A stretch of 64,000 bases of DNA. Source: Phymatolithon calcareum (taxonomy: Eukaryota > Rhodophyta > Florideophyceae > Hapalidiales). The DNA lies in contig OZ345365.1 in the NCBI GenBank assembly GCA_977006965.1, positions 62,001 to 126,000 of the forward strand, given 5' to 3'. Below the pieces are notes generated by a model, which worked only from the letters and a program-made list of their open reading frames with translations, did not search any database and was not told where the DNA came from. The position numbers and the translations under genes are program-made. Below are positions 11,325 to 22,388 of this stretch, in pieces. Each line of letters begins with the position of its first letter. The stretch's first letter is position 1.

Positions 11325-11957
11325 CTAGTTCTGATCCATAATATTATTCATAGATTGAATATTACAGTCATTGAAATTTAGAGTAATCGCATGATTCGAA
11401 TCAGATGAGTCGTGGTTCTCTTCACGCACGACAAAATTGTTCGCAGGAGAAGAAACAACTCGGGTTTCTCTCTGTTGCACGATTCGCACAAATTCCACGC
11501 TGAGAGGAGCTTCATTCGGACTCGTCGGCGGAGCTTCTAGTGTGGGAGTTCTCGCTGAAATATTGCTCGTATGCCCAAATTCCAGAGGAACACCGGCGAT
11601 AATCGCCTTACGGAGCGCTCAGAAGGCTTGAACTCTTCCACGGACCGCTAGGAAAGACCGCGGAATCACGGTGAGCTTCTTCTCTTCGAGGTTGAGTGTG
11701 AGTCGCTCGATAAACTGCTTGTTCGGATAGGAGGTAAGCGACGAAATCTCGTTCCAAATGAAGGCCGTTTCGGTTACGAGCCACTCCATTGCGGCTTGTA
11801 CAAAAGGAGGATTTTGTGGTTGGTAGCTGATGGTTGATCGTTCCTTAGTCGGTCGGGTCCGGTCTATATAGACCCGGTGGAAAAGTCTAGAACTATTCTC
11901 TACAGTGTCAGGCACATTGCTGACAACAGAAGAAGACACGCAATTGAAGCAGAGCTC
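11325..11957 (-). pseudogene. Hypothetical minus-strand frame with one TGA
   Basis: The frame is open from about 11,957 to the TAG at 11,325-11,327 apart from a TGA at 11,619-11,621. The first plausible ATG is at 11,788-11,790 and would give about 155 codons. The N-terminal half (M-E-W-L-V-T-E-T-A-F…NLEEKKLTV) looks globular; the C-terminal half is Ser/Asn/Pro-rich. A palindromic TATA-like motif lies 71-84 bases upstream of that ATG. The length and the single stop suggest a recently broken gene or a gag-like element protein; I do not recognise a family. Confidence 0.35.
11861..11874 (-). promoter_or_regulatory. Palindromic TATA-like box
   Basis: GGTCTATATAGACC is a perfect 14-base palindrome with a TATATA core, located upstream of the ATG at 11,790 on the minus strand. 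A promoter role is inferred from position only. Confidence 0.3.
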
Positions 11958-12478
11958 TTATTTCACAAGTCCGTTGTGGATGCAGAGCCACAAAGAGAAG
12001 CATCTGGCTGCAGAGCCACGGAGCAGAGTCTGGAAGCAGAGCAACCATGTCACGCAGATGCAGAAGTGTCCACGGCGTTTTGACGCACATTCTCAATACT
12101 ATATCTATCATAATGGCTGTCAACCAGTTAATGTGTACATGTATACACGTCTACATATCAATAGTATTGCAGTGGTCCCTTCATAAGACACTGTAAAAAG
12201 AGTGTGCATTATATGTGTCCCATGGGGGCTATAAATAGGACAATTTTGCCACGTGTCCTAAAAAGCTTGCTCACAGTGCATTTTGTGAAGGTCCCGAAAA
12301 TCGCTAATGGGGAACAGAATATTTCATAATTTGGTGGAAAGTACCACTTCCAACACGGCTTTAGCGAAATTACTTTACTTTATATTACTTAATTAGAAAA
12401 GTGTTAGAAGATAGCTACGTCCATAGCAGAAAAGGCTGTCCTTACTTAGACAAACATTTGCTGATATGCCACATTACT
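11958..12478. other. Unassigned, increasingly AT-rich region
   Basis: No gene is recognised. The stretch becomes AT-rich after about 12,340 and leads into an inverted repeat at 12,479. Confidence 0.35.
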
Positions 12479-12518
12479 GGTCGATTAAGAAGTAATTAAT
12501 AAATCTTATTAATCGACC
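12479..12518. repeat. Inverted repeat, 10-base arms
   Basis: GGTCGATTAA at 12,479-12,488 is the exact reverse complement of TTAATCGACC at 12,509-12,518, with a 20-base AT-rich loop. It could form a hairpin or be a binding-site pair. Confidence 0.6.
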
Positions 12519-12854
12519 TGTATTATTTTATTCAGTAAGAATAGCGAATAGTATTATAAATAACGAAACTTGTTTTTGTGTTACGAACTGAAAGCTGGTT
12601 TTCCTGCGGGCAGCAATTTAGCATGGAATCCAGTTCATACTTTGCCAGGTTCTTGCACAGGGTCATTCTGCTGGGGCTCCGAATGTATTCGATATTACTG
12701 TCGTGAAGCGATCATATTGCAAGAGAAACAATATCTGTAGTACTAAGCTTCGAGAGCAGCACGCTCTCTGTCTTCCTGTTACGCTTGACGAACTCTATCA
12801 GATTTTCGCCTTTGCCGTAACCATTTTGACAGACTGACCGATCCTCAATGCTTT

Positions 12855-13080
12855 ATTCACTTTGAGAAAGATTATGGACTCAAAAACGAGTACAAGTCGT
12901 GTCTTTTGCTATTGTCAGTCAAAATTCTTTTGCCGATAGACCATAAACGTCCAACATCGGCAACAGATCTCACTATAAAATCAAATCCCATGTACCGCGA
13001 TTGAACCTCTGTAGATTCCTTGTGTTTCTCAATCAAACGATCAGCCATAATCAGCGAGGCAGTTAATGCACTTCCTTTAT
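12855..13080 (-). pseudogene. hAT-family transposase C-terminal remnant
   Basis: On the minus strand near 12,990-12,860 the frame reads S-V-A-D-V-G-R-L-W-S-I-G-K-R-I-L-T-D-N, and after a one-base shift F-E-S-I-I-F-L-K-V-N. This resembles the hAT dimerisation block (S-x-x-x-E-R-x-F-S-x-x-x-x-I-x-T-x-x-R-x-R followed by E-A-L-x-F-L-K). Upstream minus-strand sequence to about 13,080 may belong to the same gene. No catalytic domain or terminal inverted repeats could be identified. Confidence 0.5.
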
Positions 13081-13199
13081 CATAATTAAGGATTCGACGG
13101 AGAGATCGTCAGGTATTTGTTCTTCCTCCCACACGGCCATCATGACTTAGGCGAGAGAAGCTCTTGTTGCAATGCTGTTATGTTAGATTTCGACCGGGA

Positions 13200-13769
13200 T
13201 TCCATGCACACCTGTTCGTAAGGGATCCCTGTTAGCTTGCCTGTAATAGGAATCTTCATTGACCTGCCTTTCTCTTCCTTTTCCTATACCTTAATTATTT
13301 ATTCCCTCCTCCACTTTGTGAAGGGGCCTGTCGCAAGCCTTCATAACCCTTGAGATATCAAATATACTTCGTTGCACCACTTTTTTCCTCATCTCTTCCA
13401 AAGCACTCTCCTGTTTCTTCAAGGCGATTTCTATGTCTTACCAGGCTTAATACAAGCCATTCCGCTTGATGTTGTCTGCTCATCTTTGGTGGTTCCAGTC
13501 GATACAGAAGTTGCATTCGGTCCCGGCGGTGCTCAGAATATTTTTCGCAAACATTCTTGTAGAACAAGTCCTCTATAGAATCTGTCCCCGAGAGCAATCG
13601 ATTTCTCACTGGAGTCACGTGTACCGCATACTCCCATTTCGGGACTATTAGCGACTTGAACATAGTAATACATATCTCTGGTTTGAATCCGCGAACATTA
13701 ACTCCAAGCTCAAGAAGCGTATGGATGCATCCTGCAGCATTTCGAGCTCTAGCTATACCGGTGTCATAT
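13200..13769 (-). mobile_element. LINE-B copy 2, 3' part
   Basis: The minus-strand frame matches LINE-B copy 1 from the T-x-I-A-R-A-R-N-A-A-G-C segment through ELGVNVRGFKPE, YKNVCEKYSEHRRDR and PPKMSRQHQAE to the GKLTGI region near 13,230. It is separated from its upstream RT part (14,323-14,489) by a nested insertion. Several substitutions and frame breaks show it is inactive. Confidence 0.8.
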
Positions 13770-14322
13770 CCTCGAGGTCCCGAAGGAGACAAGAGGTGGG
13801 TTTTTGTAGTCCACTGAATCGTGTTACACCGGCAAAAAAAGAAAACCCCTCCATAAACAGAATCTATCCAAAACCTCTTGGTCCTCGGAAAGTTGCCCCG
13901 AGCGTCAGCAGTTGCGTTAGAAACTTTTAAATAAAAATCTACCTTTCTTCTTCTTATTCTATAGCCGTGTCGTACGAAAGACCATATTTCAGAAACATGC
14001 TCGCAAACCCATTCCGGGCTTGCAAAGCGAGCACTCGAAGAGCTCTTAACCATATTCCAGGCGGTGGAAAAGTAAGGACTGCCCGCAACTTGAAATCACA
14101 GAGTGTCACAGGACAAGGGAGTAACTTTCCCCCTCGAGGTCCCGAAGGAGATCAGAGGTGGGTTTTTGTAGTCCACTGAATAGTGTTACACCAACAAGAA
14201 AAGAAAACCCCTCCATGGACAGAATCTAGCCAAAAGCTCTTGGCCCTAGGAAAGTTACCACAAACGTCAGCAGATACGTTGATAACTTTTAAATAAAAAC
14301 CTACGTTTCTTCCTCTTCCACA
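13770..14322 (+). mobile_element. Nested short element with two direct ~190-bp copies
   Basis: Two similar segments, 13,772-13,964 and 14,133-14,320, both begin CCTCGAGGTCCCGAAGGAG and end TTTTAAATAAAAA(T/C)CTAC followed by a pyrimidine-rich CTTCTT tail. They flank 168 bases of unrelated sequence. Outer flanks carry related 11-12 base motifs (ACCGGTGTCAT at about 13,758 and ACCCGTGTCAT at about 14,323) that behave as a target-site duplication inside LINE-B. Related single copies occur at 32,513-32,690 and, inverted and truncated, at 36,199-36,304. A SINE family inserted twice, or a TRIM-like mini-retroelement, would both fit. Confidence 0.6.
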
Positions 14323-14489
14323 CCCGTGTCATCTGCGAAACGCGTATTATTCGTGCTTACCACAAGATACGAGAGACAACGCGATTGATGTAGCTCTCGC
14401 CTCGTCAAGTAAAAAGTCTGCTTCCGTAGCGCTTTGACCTTAAGAACAATGAGAAGTTCCTGCGAATCATGAAATGATACACAGCACAC
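14323..14489 (-). mobile_element. LINE-B copy 2, RT part upstream of the nested element
   Basis: The minus-strand frame reads K-Q-T-F-Y-L-T-R-R-E-L-H-Q followed by a C-L-S-Y-L-V-V-S block, matching copy 1 at about 7,310-7,400. It joins 13,769 once the nested element is ignored. The 5' end is lost where Copia sequence begins. Confidence 0.75.
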
Positions 14490-14529
14490 TGATACAGAGC
14501 CAAGGTATCCGCGATGAGATCATCGAGAA

Positions 14530-16180
14530 CATGATCGATAGGTTGCGGTTATGATACGGTTGGTGTTGGATGAAGATGCACCTCCCGTTCGCAAGGCTCT
14601 GAAATCTGAAGAAGCATCACTCTGGATGGCTGCAATGAAAGATGAGTTGAAAGTACTGCAAGATTTGAGCTGCTGAGATATCGTGACGCTCCCCAGTGGG
14701 CAGAAGGTACTGCACACGAAGACAGTACTCAAGCGAAAAAGGAAAGGAGATGGCACTACCGATAAATACAAGGCTCGAATACTTGTCCGTGGCAACGAGG
14801 ACGATGATTGCGGCGACAAAACCTTTGCGTCCGTTCTTGACTTCCATAGTGAAGTTGTTTCTAGCTCTTTCCGTGCAGCGCGGCTGGGATGTGGATAAAA
14901 TGGATTTCAGAAATGCATTCCCTCATAGAACTATCGAGCGCAAAATCTATGTCAAGTTGCCTCGCTATTTACTCGCCGAGGACGTTAGGAGCGCCAATGT
15001 AGGTCGCCTGAATTGCAGTCTCTACTGGCTGAGAAAGTCGCCAGGAATTTGGTTCGAATTGCTCTCGTCCAAATTTGAGCCATTTAGAGTTCGCCCACTG
15101 AATACGGCGCCGTTTGTGTACCACAAAGAGGATGCATTTATACTGTACTATGTTGTCGACCTGCTGACTATAGCGAAGGATCAAAAGCTATCGGAAGAGA
15201 CCAGGTCAAGTCTGTCGCATGAGCTTCCGGCAAACGATCTAGGTACTGTATCTCATTTCCTTGCCATAGATTCTATCTGGATATAGACCGGTTTGATGCT
15301 GCGGCAGACGAAAAGCATCAGGCTCTGCTGAAGGAAACCGGATTCGTAACTGCGAGGACGATCTTCACTCCAATTGACCGCACAGTGGACCTAATTGTGA
15401 AGACCGAGAAGCCAGCACCGCCTGGCATCATTTACCGCTCTGTTGTCGGGAGTTTGCTGTACTTGGCGGTCAAGACACGCCCTGTCTTTGTGTGGCTGCA
15501 GGTATGCTCAGCCGCTATGTGGAATCAACAAGTGAGCGGCAAGTGCTCGGAGCTAATCGAGCACTTCGATATCTCTCCTCAACCGGTGATCTGTGCCTGA
15601 AGTTATCTCCTGGACATTCTGACCAATTAATAGCGTTTGCTGCCAGCTGCGGAGGTGAGCCTCGGTTTGTGCGACAATCACGCTCTGGGATATTGATCAA
15701 GTACGGTGATGCTCCAATGTACGCCACCGCTCTCAGCTCTACCGAGGCTGAGTATGTTGCACTGTCGGATTACGTGAGGACTGTTATCTGGCTGCGTCAA
15801 GTGCTACAAGAGCTCGGCATCTCAAAGGTACCAATCGTGGTACATCAGGACAACGTGGGTGGCATACACTGCGCTGAAGGTGACGCGTCGACCAAGTTTA
15901 CGAAGAACAAGCATGTGGATAATCGGTTTCACTTTGTTCGCGAGAAGGTGGAATTCGGGGAAGTTTTGGTCCGAAAGACGCCCAGCGCTGAAATGCAAAA
16001 CGAATTCCCCACAAAGGCACTGGGTCCTCTTGAGCTCACAGTGGCCCTGGAGAAATCTCAGATCCTGACCAAGTCACCGTTTCCAGTCGCAGACCATCGT
16101 CGCGAGGAGGGTTGTAAGATCAAGTGTTTCAGGCGCGATCTCGTTCTTCTTCCTCTTTATCTCTTGTTACGTCTATAATT
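14530..16180 (+). pseudogene. Copia-type pol remnant: RT and RNase H
   Basis: The plus strand carries the Copia RT opening (W-M-A-A-M-K-D-E-L near 14,625, then DIVTLPSGQKV and TDKYKARILVRG), the D-K-M-D-F-R-N-A-F palm motif near 14,900, and a degenerate YVVDLL-like active-site region. After breaks, the Copia RNase H follows: A-L-S-S-T-E-A-E-Y-V-A-L-S near 15,730, a WLRQVLQELG helix, V-H-Q-D-N-V-G-G and the K-H-V-D-N-R-F-H-F-V-R-E motif near 15,915. The reading frame changes at about 14,850, 15,290 and 15,490 and has a stop near 14,675. Gag, protease and integrase are absent, so this is a truncated dead copy. Confidence 0.88.
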
Positions 16181-16336
16181 GAGTTTATTTGCTTTTTGCT
16201 GTTGCAACGTGCAAGCTGGTGAGCCTTCATCTATGAGTCTGTGGCTCAGGGTATCACTCCTCAAGGCTGCAACGTGGAGCTTGCGATTGCAACACTACTA
16301 ACGTCTTTTGTGTGTGTATTGATACATTGGCTGTTA

Positions 16337-16450
16337 CAATGTTGAATTGGGAGTGTCACGGCGGCTCTCTGACCGTTGAGTACGTGTCACTATCTATAAA
16401 GCTTTTGTTTTTCAGTTAAATCTATGTGAAGTTTAGATACGTTATAGTAG
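16337..16450 (+). repeat. Possible 5' end of a Copia 3' LTR
   Basis: Downstream of the Copia RNase H, the motif TGTTGAATTGGGAGTGTC resembles the TGTTG…AGTGTC start of many Copia LTRs. No matching 5' LTR, polypurine tract or CA end was found, so the assignment is tentative. Confidence 0.35.
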
Positions 16451-17229
16451 GAGATTAATCGTGGCCTACCCTTGGAGTGTGGACTTCAAAAGGGTTCAAT
16501 TGATATCTTGAAAGTAAAAGGGGGCAACAACTTCGAAAATCGCTAAACTGGGCCCTTCTCGTACAGATGAATCAGAGTCGCTTGGTGCCTTGGCAGAGGA
16601 AGACATTTGAGTTTCCCACATATTTCTCACACTACTAGCATTATTTGGAGGCCTGCTTCTTTGTTCGCGTGCAACATTTCGACTAAAACAGCGCCAGAAC
16701 ATACCGGCTTCCCTTTCGGTGCTCTGTTGCGAGCTCTGGCAATATGCCGCTTCATAGCCCTGTTGAGAGCAAAAATAAGCAAGAGCAAATTCTAGTCTTC
16801 TTCCGCCTTACACACACGTGAGATGTACGCTGAAAACTTTCTTGGATGGACAGGGGCCCGAGAATTTTGTTCACTCCTTTCCGTCGTGATTTTGACTCCA
16901 TGATCCTGCTTGTGGTATTTAGCGCCTCTCTTGGCCTCATTTCATGTAGGTATCTTTCAAACTGGTCGCATTTTTCATTTCTCACCTTCTACTTTACCAG
17001 CATCTTTACCTCCCTGAGAGCATCTTTGTCACTTTCGAGTCCAGTTCTCCATTGCCTAAATTCTGCGTACAAAGTCCTCATGCCTCAGCTCCGAAGCCAC
17101 CTCGTTTCGTACTTTTGTAATTTTCTCTGAACTATACTCTCTTTCCAAAATAGAAGAACGACGGCACCTTATTGCAGGGCAGATAGCGGTCGAATTCTGG
17201 ACAAGCATATCGGGAAGCCCAATGAAAGC
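16451..17229. other. Unassigned region between Copia and the TRRAP-like pseudogene
   Basis: Short minus-strand frames (for example 16,752-16,985 and 17,056-17,268) are rich in Lys, Arg and Glu and might be fragments of one broken protein. I recognise no domain. Confidence 0.35.
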
Positions 17230-19951
17230 AGATTCTTGTGCAAATGCAGGCTCGAGTGCATCAAGCACAAGTTCTTCCGCTTGTGCAATCTCACCAGTCC
17301 CGTGGGGTGCCTTCTTCTCAAAATCATTCGCACTCCAAAGTTTTTGAATTCAAAGCCTCTGATGCAAGCGGTTCTTCTCCAAAAACTCCTACTGGGAAGG
17401 GAAGAGCAGTTGGATCCCATAGAGGCACGCCTGTGAATAACGGTGGCGGGTGTCATCCCGGACTTCACAGGGCCAAGACTGTGGGAGGGACGATTCTCGT
17501 CGACAGAGCCCGCAACATTCCAGAGTCGCTTCTGCCGTTGTGCATTCGCCTCCGCGGACACCGCTCGAATTTGGCGACGTTTTTCTGGCACGGCTCCTGA
17601 AAACGCACCCAAGTCTCTATATGGACATCAAGCGAATTACATATTCCTCAGCGAAGAGGATGAAACCTCAGCAAGAGGAACAACTGCTGCACCTCATTAA
17701 TGCTTTGCTGCACTGGTATTATCAACTATCTGTTCAGTCAGAAAAGGAAGTACCAGCGTCCTTGCGATCCGCTCTGGAGGACGTTTCACGACTGTGCTTC
17801 GGCAGAACCACGAAAGATCTGCAGCCTCCACCTGACTTTGAAAAAAATCACCCATGCATGGCTCACCTGAAGCCAGTGTTTGAGGTTGAATAAGCTTCGC
17901 AAGTATCGCAGGACTTCCCAAGTCGTATCGAACCGTTCATCGCGCGATAGCGGCGGTGGGAGAGCATTTTCCAGCGTCGTGTGGACTGCTTGGGAGCCAC
18001 TCAAAATCTGGAGAACATGGGCCAACACCTGATTGAAGTTTACGGCTCTGATGTTGAAGTGTTTGGCCAGTATCTCATGGCAGAAACTGTGAAGATGAGT
18101 ACCGACTCTCTTACGACTATTGACAACTTCTGTGCTGATTCTTCTGTTGTCCATCGTCATTCTGGGACCGCCCGATGGGTATATGTGCTTGGAAACAATG
18201 GAAAGGAATATCGATATATTCTTGAGACCAGCGCCAGTGCAACCGTGCAACCAGCGGGAGAAAGAGCTGCCCAATTATGCCGCCTTCTCATTTCATCATT
18301 CTTCTCTCGGTATGACGGATCGTGGATCCACCACGCTTGCTCCGGATGGAATCGAATCATATCTCGAGCGGCAGGCAGAGAAGCAGGAGTGCTTTCATAA
18401 TTAGCTAGCATAAATAACGACCTGCAGTAATCTGAGTACAAGATAATTTAGCAATAAAGCACTGCCTTGCGAACCCGACGAAGAGGAGAAAGCTGTTTCG
18501 CTCGGTATGAGGAAGCACAGCGGCGCAGAACTCGAATTGATGTTCCAAAACTCATTCCTACTAGTCATCATTCTCGTCTCGTCTCCTAAGACCATCACAC
18601 GTCGTCATTGGCGGAGGGCCAGCGAGAGCATATGGAGGCTCAAGGCCTTACATTAGACGACCCACCCATGGCATTCAGGCTCATAGCGTCAACAGCGTTA
18701 AGCCGGCAAAGGACTCAGCCTAATGGGCAATAGGGCGAAGAGTTAGGTCGCGAAGCGTCTATTGCGACACCCGTGAGGGCGTATCACAAAGTTTGTAAAG
18801 AGAATGTTTCTGAAACCTGTCTATTAAATTGGCTTTCGTCGCGAATTGCCACGCCAAATCTTTTTTTGCGTTCTGCAAGAACTTGCCGAGATTCTTGGTC
18901 CAAGCTCTCTTATTTGCAACGTGCTCGCCGTCGGAGCACGTCTACCGCAAAAATTTTCGTTCTCTTTGGAGATTGGTTCAATTTGCAATTTGCATGCTCG
19001 CCCTCTTGATTCACCTACCACGGGGGTGTCGGAGTGCGATGAGGCTGTACCCTTCCGTCTTACGCGCAATATGCTCAACTTTTTGGGACCCGTCGGTTTG
19101 AGAGGGCCCTTGTTTGGATCGATGCCGGTGATGATGAGAGCTTCTCTCCAATCCTCCAATCCTGATCTTGTTCGTGTATATCTTGACACTATTCTGCGCC
19201 ACGACCTCGCTGTTTGTGTGTCACAACGCGGGTCAGTGACTTCGTCCGGGTCACAGGGCGGTCCAGTCCGCGGGGAAGCAGCAACATTAGAGAAGAGATT
19301 ACACAGCAGCGTGAACACGAGAGCCACCGCCGACGGCAAGAATAGAATGAAAAGGAAGCAGAAAAAGAGAGAAAAATTGCCGTCGAGACTAAGGAGAAAG
19401 AAAGCCCTGTACTCCAAATTCGATCCAGGAAACACCGACTCCTAGCAGTCAAGTGGTTCTTTGGCCGCTTCCCACCACGAAGAGCAGAGTCTTACATTGA
19501 ACATTTCAACGAAGTCGCGGAAAAGAATCTGCAAACTCTACAACGAAATTTAACAAGTCCAAGAGCAGAAGAATCTTGGGAAGAAGGGACGAAAACGGCG
19601 ATTGACAAACTTCTGGCCTTGGAAATCCGTATGGTAGAAGAAAAGATAGTGTAATGTGACCTGATTGGGTAATGAGATGGCAGTATGAACGGGAAGCTGC
19701 TCTGTTATTGGTGAGTACCGGCGTTGAGGGCTTCAAAAATAAAAACCTACAATTTCCCCCCCCCCCGCCACAGCAGCGTGGAGAATGCATTGCAGAGGTT
19801 AGACTCTGCGTTTGCTCTACAGGAAGGGTTCAATCGGGATGATGTCACTGAATTTACTCTCTGGTCTCATGGGAATAATGCGCTGATTGAACGCGCTGAG
19901 AAGGCGAAGGACCTTGCTAAAGTAGATTCAAGTTGGCGAGCATGGTTCTAA
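17230..19951 (+). pseudogene. TRRAP/Tra1-like PIKK pseudokinase, C-terminal part
   Basis: Several plus-strand blocks lie in the order expected for Tra1/TRRAP. A Ser/Gly-rich linker ends in E-F-G-D-V-F-L-A-R-L-L-K-T-H-P and M-K-P-Q-Q-E-E-Q-L-L-H-L (about 17,560-17,700). A pseudokinase N-lobe shows S-D-V-E-V-F-G-Q-Y-L and V-V-H-R-H near 18,045-18,160. Next come V-C-K-E-N-V-S-E-T-C-L-L-N-W near 18,790 and P-V-P/A-V-P-F-R-L-T-R-N near 19,045, the PIKK activation-segment landmark. The frame ends in a FATC-like tail, W-R-A-W-F-stop at 19,951. TRRAP/Tra1 are scaffold subunits of SAGA and NuA4 acetyltransferase complexes. Frame breaks near 17,890, 18,290 and 18,850, unassigned sequence at 18,400-18,770 and a retroelement at 19,314-19,768 show that it is a pseudogene. 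The N-terminal 80 per cent of the family is missing. Confidence 0.72.
19314..19768 (+). mobile_element. Poly-C-tailed short retroelement, copy 1
   Basis: The insert is flanked by a perfect 12-base duplication, CACAGCAGCGTG, at 19,302-19,313 and 19,769-19,780. It ends in ATAAAAACCTACAATTT plus a run of eleven Cs. The flanking TRRAP-like frame continues in register once the insert and one duplication are ignored. A long variable-size duplication and a homopolymer 3' tail point to target-primed reverse transcription. Its body has a basic frame and a short frame with VKWFFGRFPPRR…, neither recognised. The last ~70 bases match the element at 53,697-54,239. Confidence 0.75.
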
Positions 19952-22369
19952 GTGCGTACTTAAAGCGTAGCTCGAAATAATAGCGAAGAAGAGATAAGCT
20001 TATGAACTTCTGTAATATTCGTAAAAGCAACTCGAAAAGTGTCCTGAGTGTCCAGGAACTGAATGATGGGTTCAGCTCTCAAATGAGACGACGGCAGATG
20101 CCGGACATCCATACAACTTGTCTAGGCAGAAAATCCAAGAAGGATGTAGTGCTTTCGGCAAGATATTTTACAACTCGCTTGCTCAGGAACTCCGATGAGA
20201 TGTAGGGACTTTGACAAGGTGCGCCAATGCTGTTGGGTCAGAAACTCTGTAGGGATGAATTGACATCGGCAGGAGTGGTCCAGTCCCATGATACGCAATG
20301 GATGGTTTCTCGGTCGTGTGAATGCGTTGCTGAATTTCACTGAAAGAGTAAGTCTATCTTTCGATATCCTTGGGGATTGGTTTGTGGTTGGTAAAGTTGG
20401 TGGGGGTGGCTTCCTCGAGAATAGGGAATAGGGAGTCTCTAAGTCACTCCATCTACATATGACGGTTTAGCTGCATTCTCGCAAGGTATCCGAAGTGTCA
20501 GCGCGCGGAGCAGTGCGATTCACACCGTCAGTGATCCGCGTCAGTAGACTTTCTTGTATCGCAGTCGGTCGACATTGCTGACAGGTAACGGTACTTCCAT
20601 TCGACTGTTGGTCCCCAACGGATTGAAAAACTCGCTCTCAGTGATTAGCGAGACAAATACCAAAGGCGAGGAGACTGAGAACGAAAAGTTTGGAAGGACA
20701 GCCAGTCGAAAAATCATATGCTAAAACTTTTTCGAGCTCGGAAACGTGGAGTGGGGCATGAAATTTCTTCGAAATGCAAAGTGAAAATCCCTGGAGCGAA
20801 AATCTCTATTAGGAAAATTCCATCACAACGATATCTCCGAAATTCGAAAAGGTCGCCCATCGAATCCTCGGAACTGGAGGCCAATACTAGGGCTGCCTAT
20901 ATGAGGAAGGAAGCTCATCCGGCAAGAACGTCGGTTCAACGGAACACAATTTGGCTTCGAGCCAAAGATGGCCACAGAATTGATCCTACTATGGCAGAGG
21001 ACAGCAATTCTGAAAGGCCAGAAAAACGTTGCCGTCTTCCATCGAAAAGGGACATAGAAAATAATCCAGACGGTGAGCTTTCTGAATGACGATAACTTGC
21101 GTTCAATGATACACGTCCGGCAATGAAATTTTGCTCACTGCCGTACATCTACTTCACATTTGAGGCGGCAATGAGACAGCCCTAACCGCTCTGACAGGAT
21201 GGGATGCAAGCACGTCAATAAAGCACAGGTCTCAAACTTACCTCAAACTCAAAACGCCGTCCAAAGACGTCAACTGCCTCTCAGCAACCGGTGTAGAATT
21301 CCAATCCATGCTGAACGTTTCCTTCGAGCGGACGGAGGCTAGAGGCATGGCGAGATGCAGTAGGAAATGAATTGCAAGTAGAATGTCTGTTGTGATCCAT
21401 ATCACGGGTGAAGAAAAGGAATTCACCCGTGGAAACGTGGAATGCAGCTTACTGCACAGTCAAGAGCAACGGAAGAAAGGAGTTGAGGCAATTAATAATC
21501 CAAAAGTGTGAGCCTTCGCGGACCAAAGGGCCGGATTACTTGTTCACTAATCACGACTGGTCTCTGGAACGAGCTGTACTTAAGAGGAATAAGAGAAGGC
21601 CACCCGAATAGAGAGAACTCACAATGATGTGCTAAAAGGTACTTTTGGCGGATTTTCATACGGTGTTTTGAAAGGAGGAGAGTGCACGCGTTGATTAACC
21701 CTCTCGCACTACACATCCATTAGTGGACAGATGTGGACCGAATTGGACATCCTACTTTTTGAATATATTCCGCAGATTTGTTGTTAAAATGATTGAAAAA
21801 TAGTCCTTATCAGGTATTGGAAGCCACCTTTCGACTATTCCCTGCATCTAACGAGCTTAAACACTATTCTCATTTCCTTCTCAAGTATTCTTCAGGTCCT
21901 AGCAATTATATGCGACCAGTTTGCAAAGCAAGAGTAAAGCTATTGCAGCCCGAAACGTTGCGTTTTGGTCAGGAAAGGAAGGTTTTAGTCGACGAAGCAA
22001 CTGCCTGAAACCTTTTTCATTTCTCGCGTGTTAGGGAAGAGGAAAATGAACATGTATAGGTATTGCTGTGAAGAATACTTACAGCATGAAATGAGATCCG
22101 TAGCCGAACAATCGAGCCCTCTACATTGTCTAAATGAACAGGCATATGTAGACACAAAAAGCTCCACTCTGCTTGTAGCTTCGCACGCAGTGTACCAAAT
22201 CACGTCAAACCTTTTCGCCTCAGACGCATGTCGGCGAAGAAGGATGAGAAATAATCCCCGAAGTATTGCAATGGGTGAGACACTTACGATAAATTTATTT
22301 TGCAGTGTCCGATAAGCCTCAATTAATACAGTTCGAGAGGGTTCACAATGTAAGCTATGAGGTAATGTT
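19952..22369. other. Unassigned region
   Basis: No known gene or element is recognised apart from the hypothetical frame at 20,718-21,089. Other frames are under 75 codons until about 22,028-22,315 (95 codons), which has no visible motif. Confidence 0.4.
20718..21089 (+). CDS. Hypothetical basic protein, 123 aa
   Basis: ATG-to-stop frame encoding a Lys/Arg-rich, low-hydrophobicity protein with several basic patches such as K-R-S-P and R-K-R-D-like segments and an acidic C-terminus. No domain, signal peptide or membrane segment is evident. It lies alone in unassigned sequence, so it could be chance or an eroded element protein. Confidence 0.25.
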   Translation: MLKLFRARKRGVGHEISSKCKVKIPGAKISIRKIPSQRYLRNSKRSPIESSELEANTRAAYMRKEAHPARTSVQRNTIWLRAKDGHRIDPTMAEDSNSERPEKRCRLPSKRDIENNPDGELSE

Positions 22370-22388
22370 AATGGATGGATGGATGGAT
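22370..22388. repeat. (GGAT)n microsatellite
   Basis: Four to five tandem ATGG/GGAT units. Confidence 0.8.

Noticed and set aside
19311-19776. The gap in the TRRAP-like frame read as a spliced intron with a C-rich tract before CAG
   Set aside because: No GT-AG choice removes it in frame; only removal of insert plus one 12-base duplication does, which is the signature of transposition.
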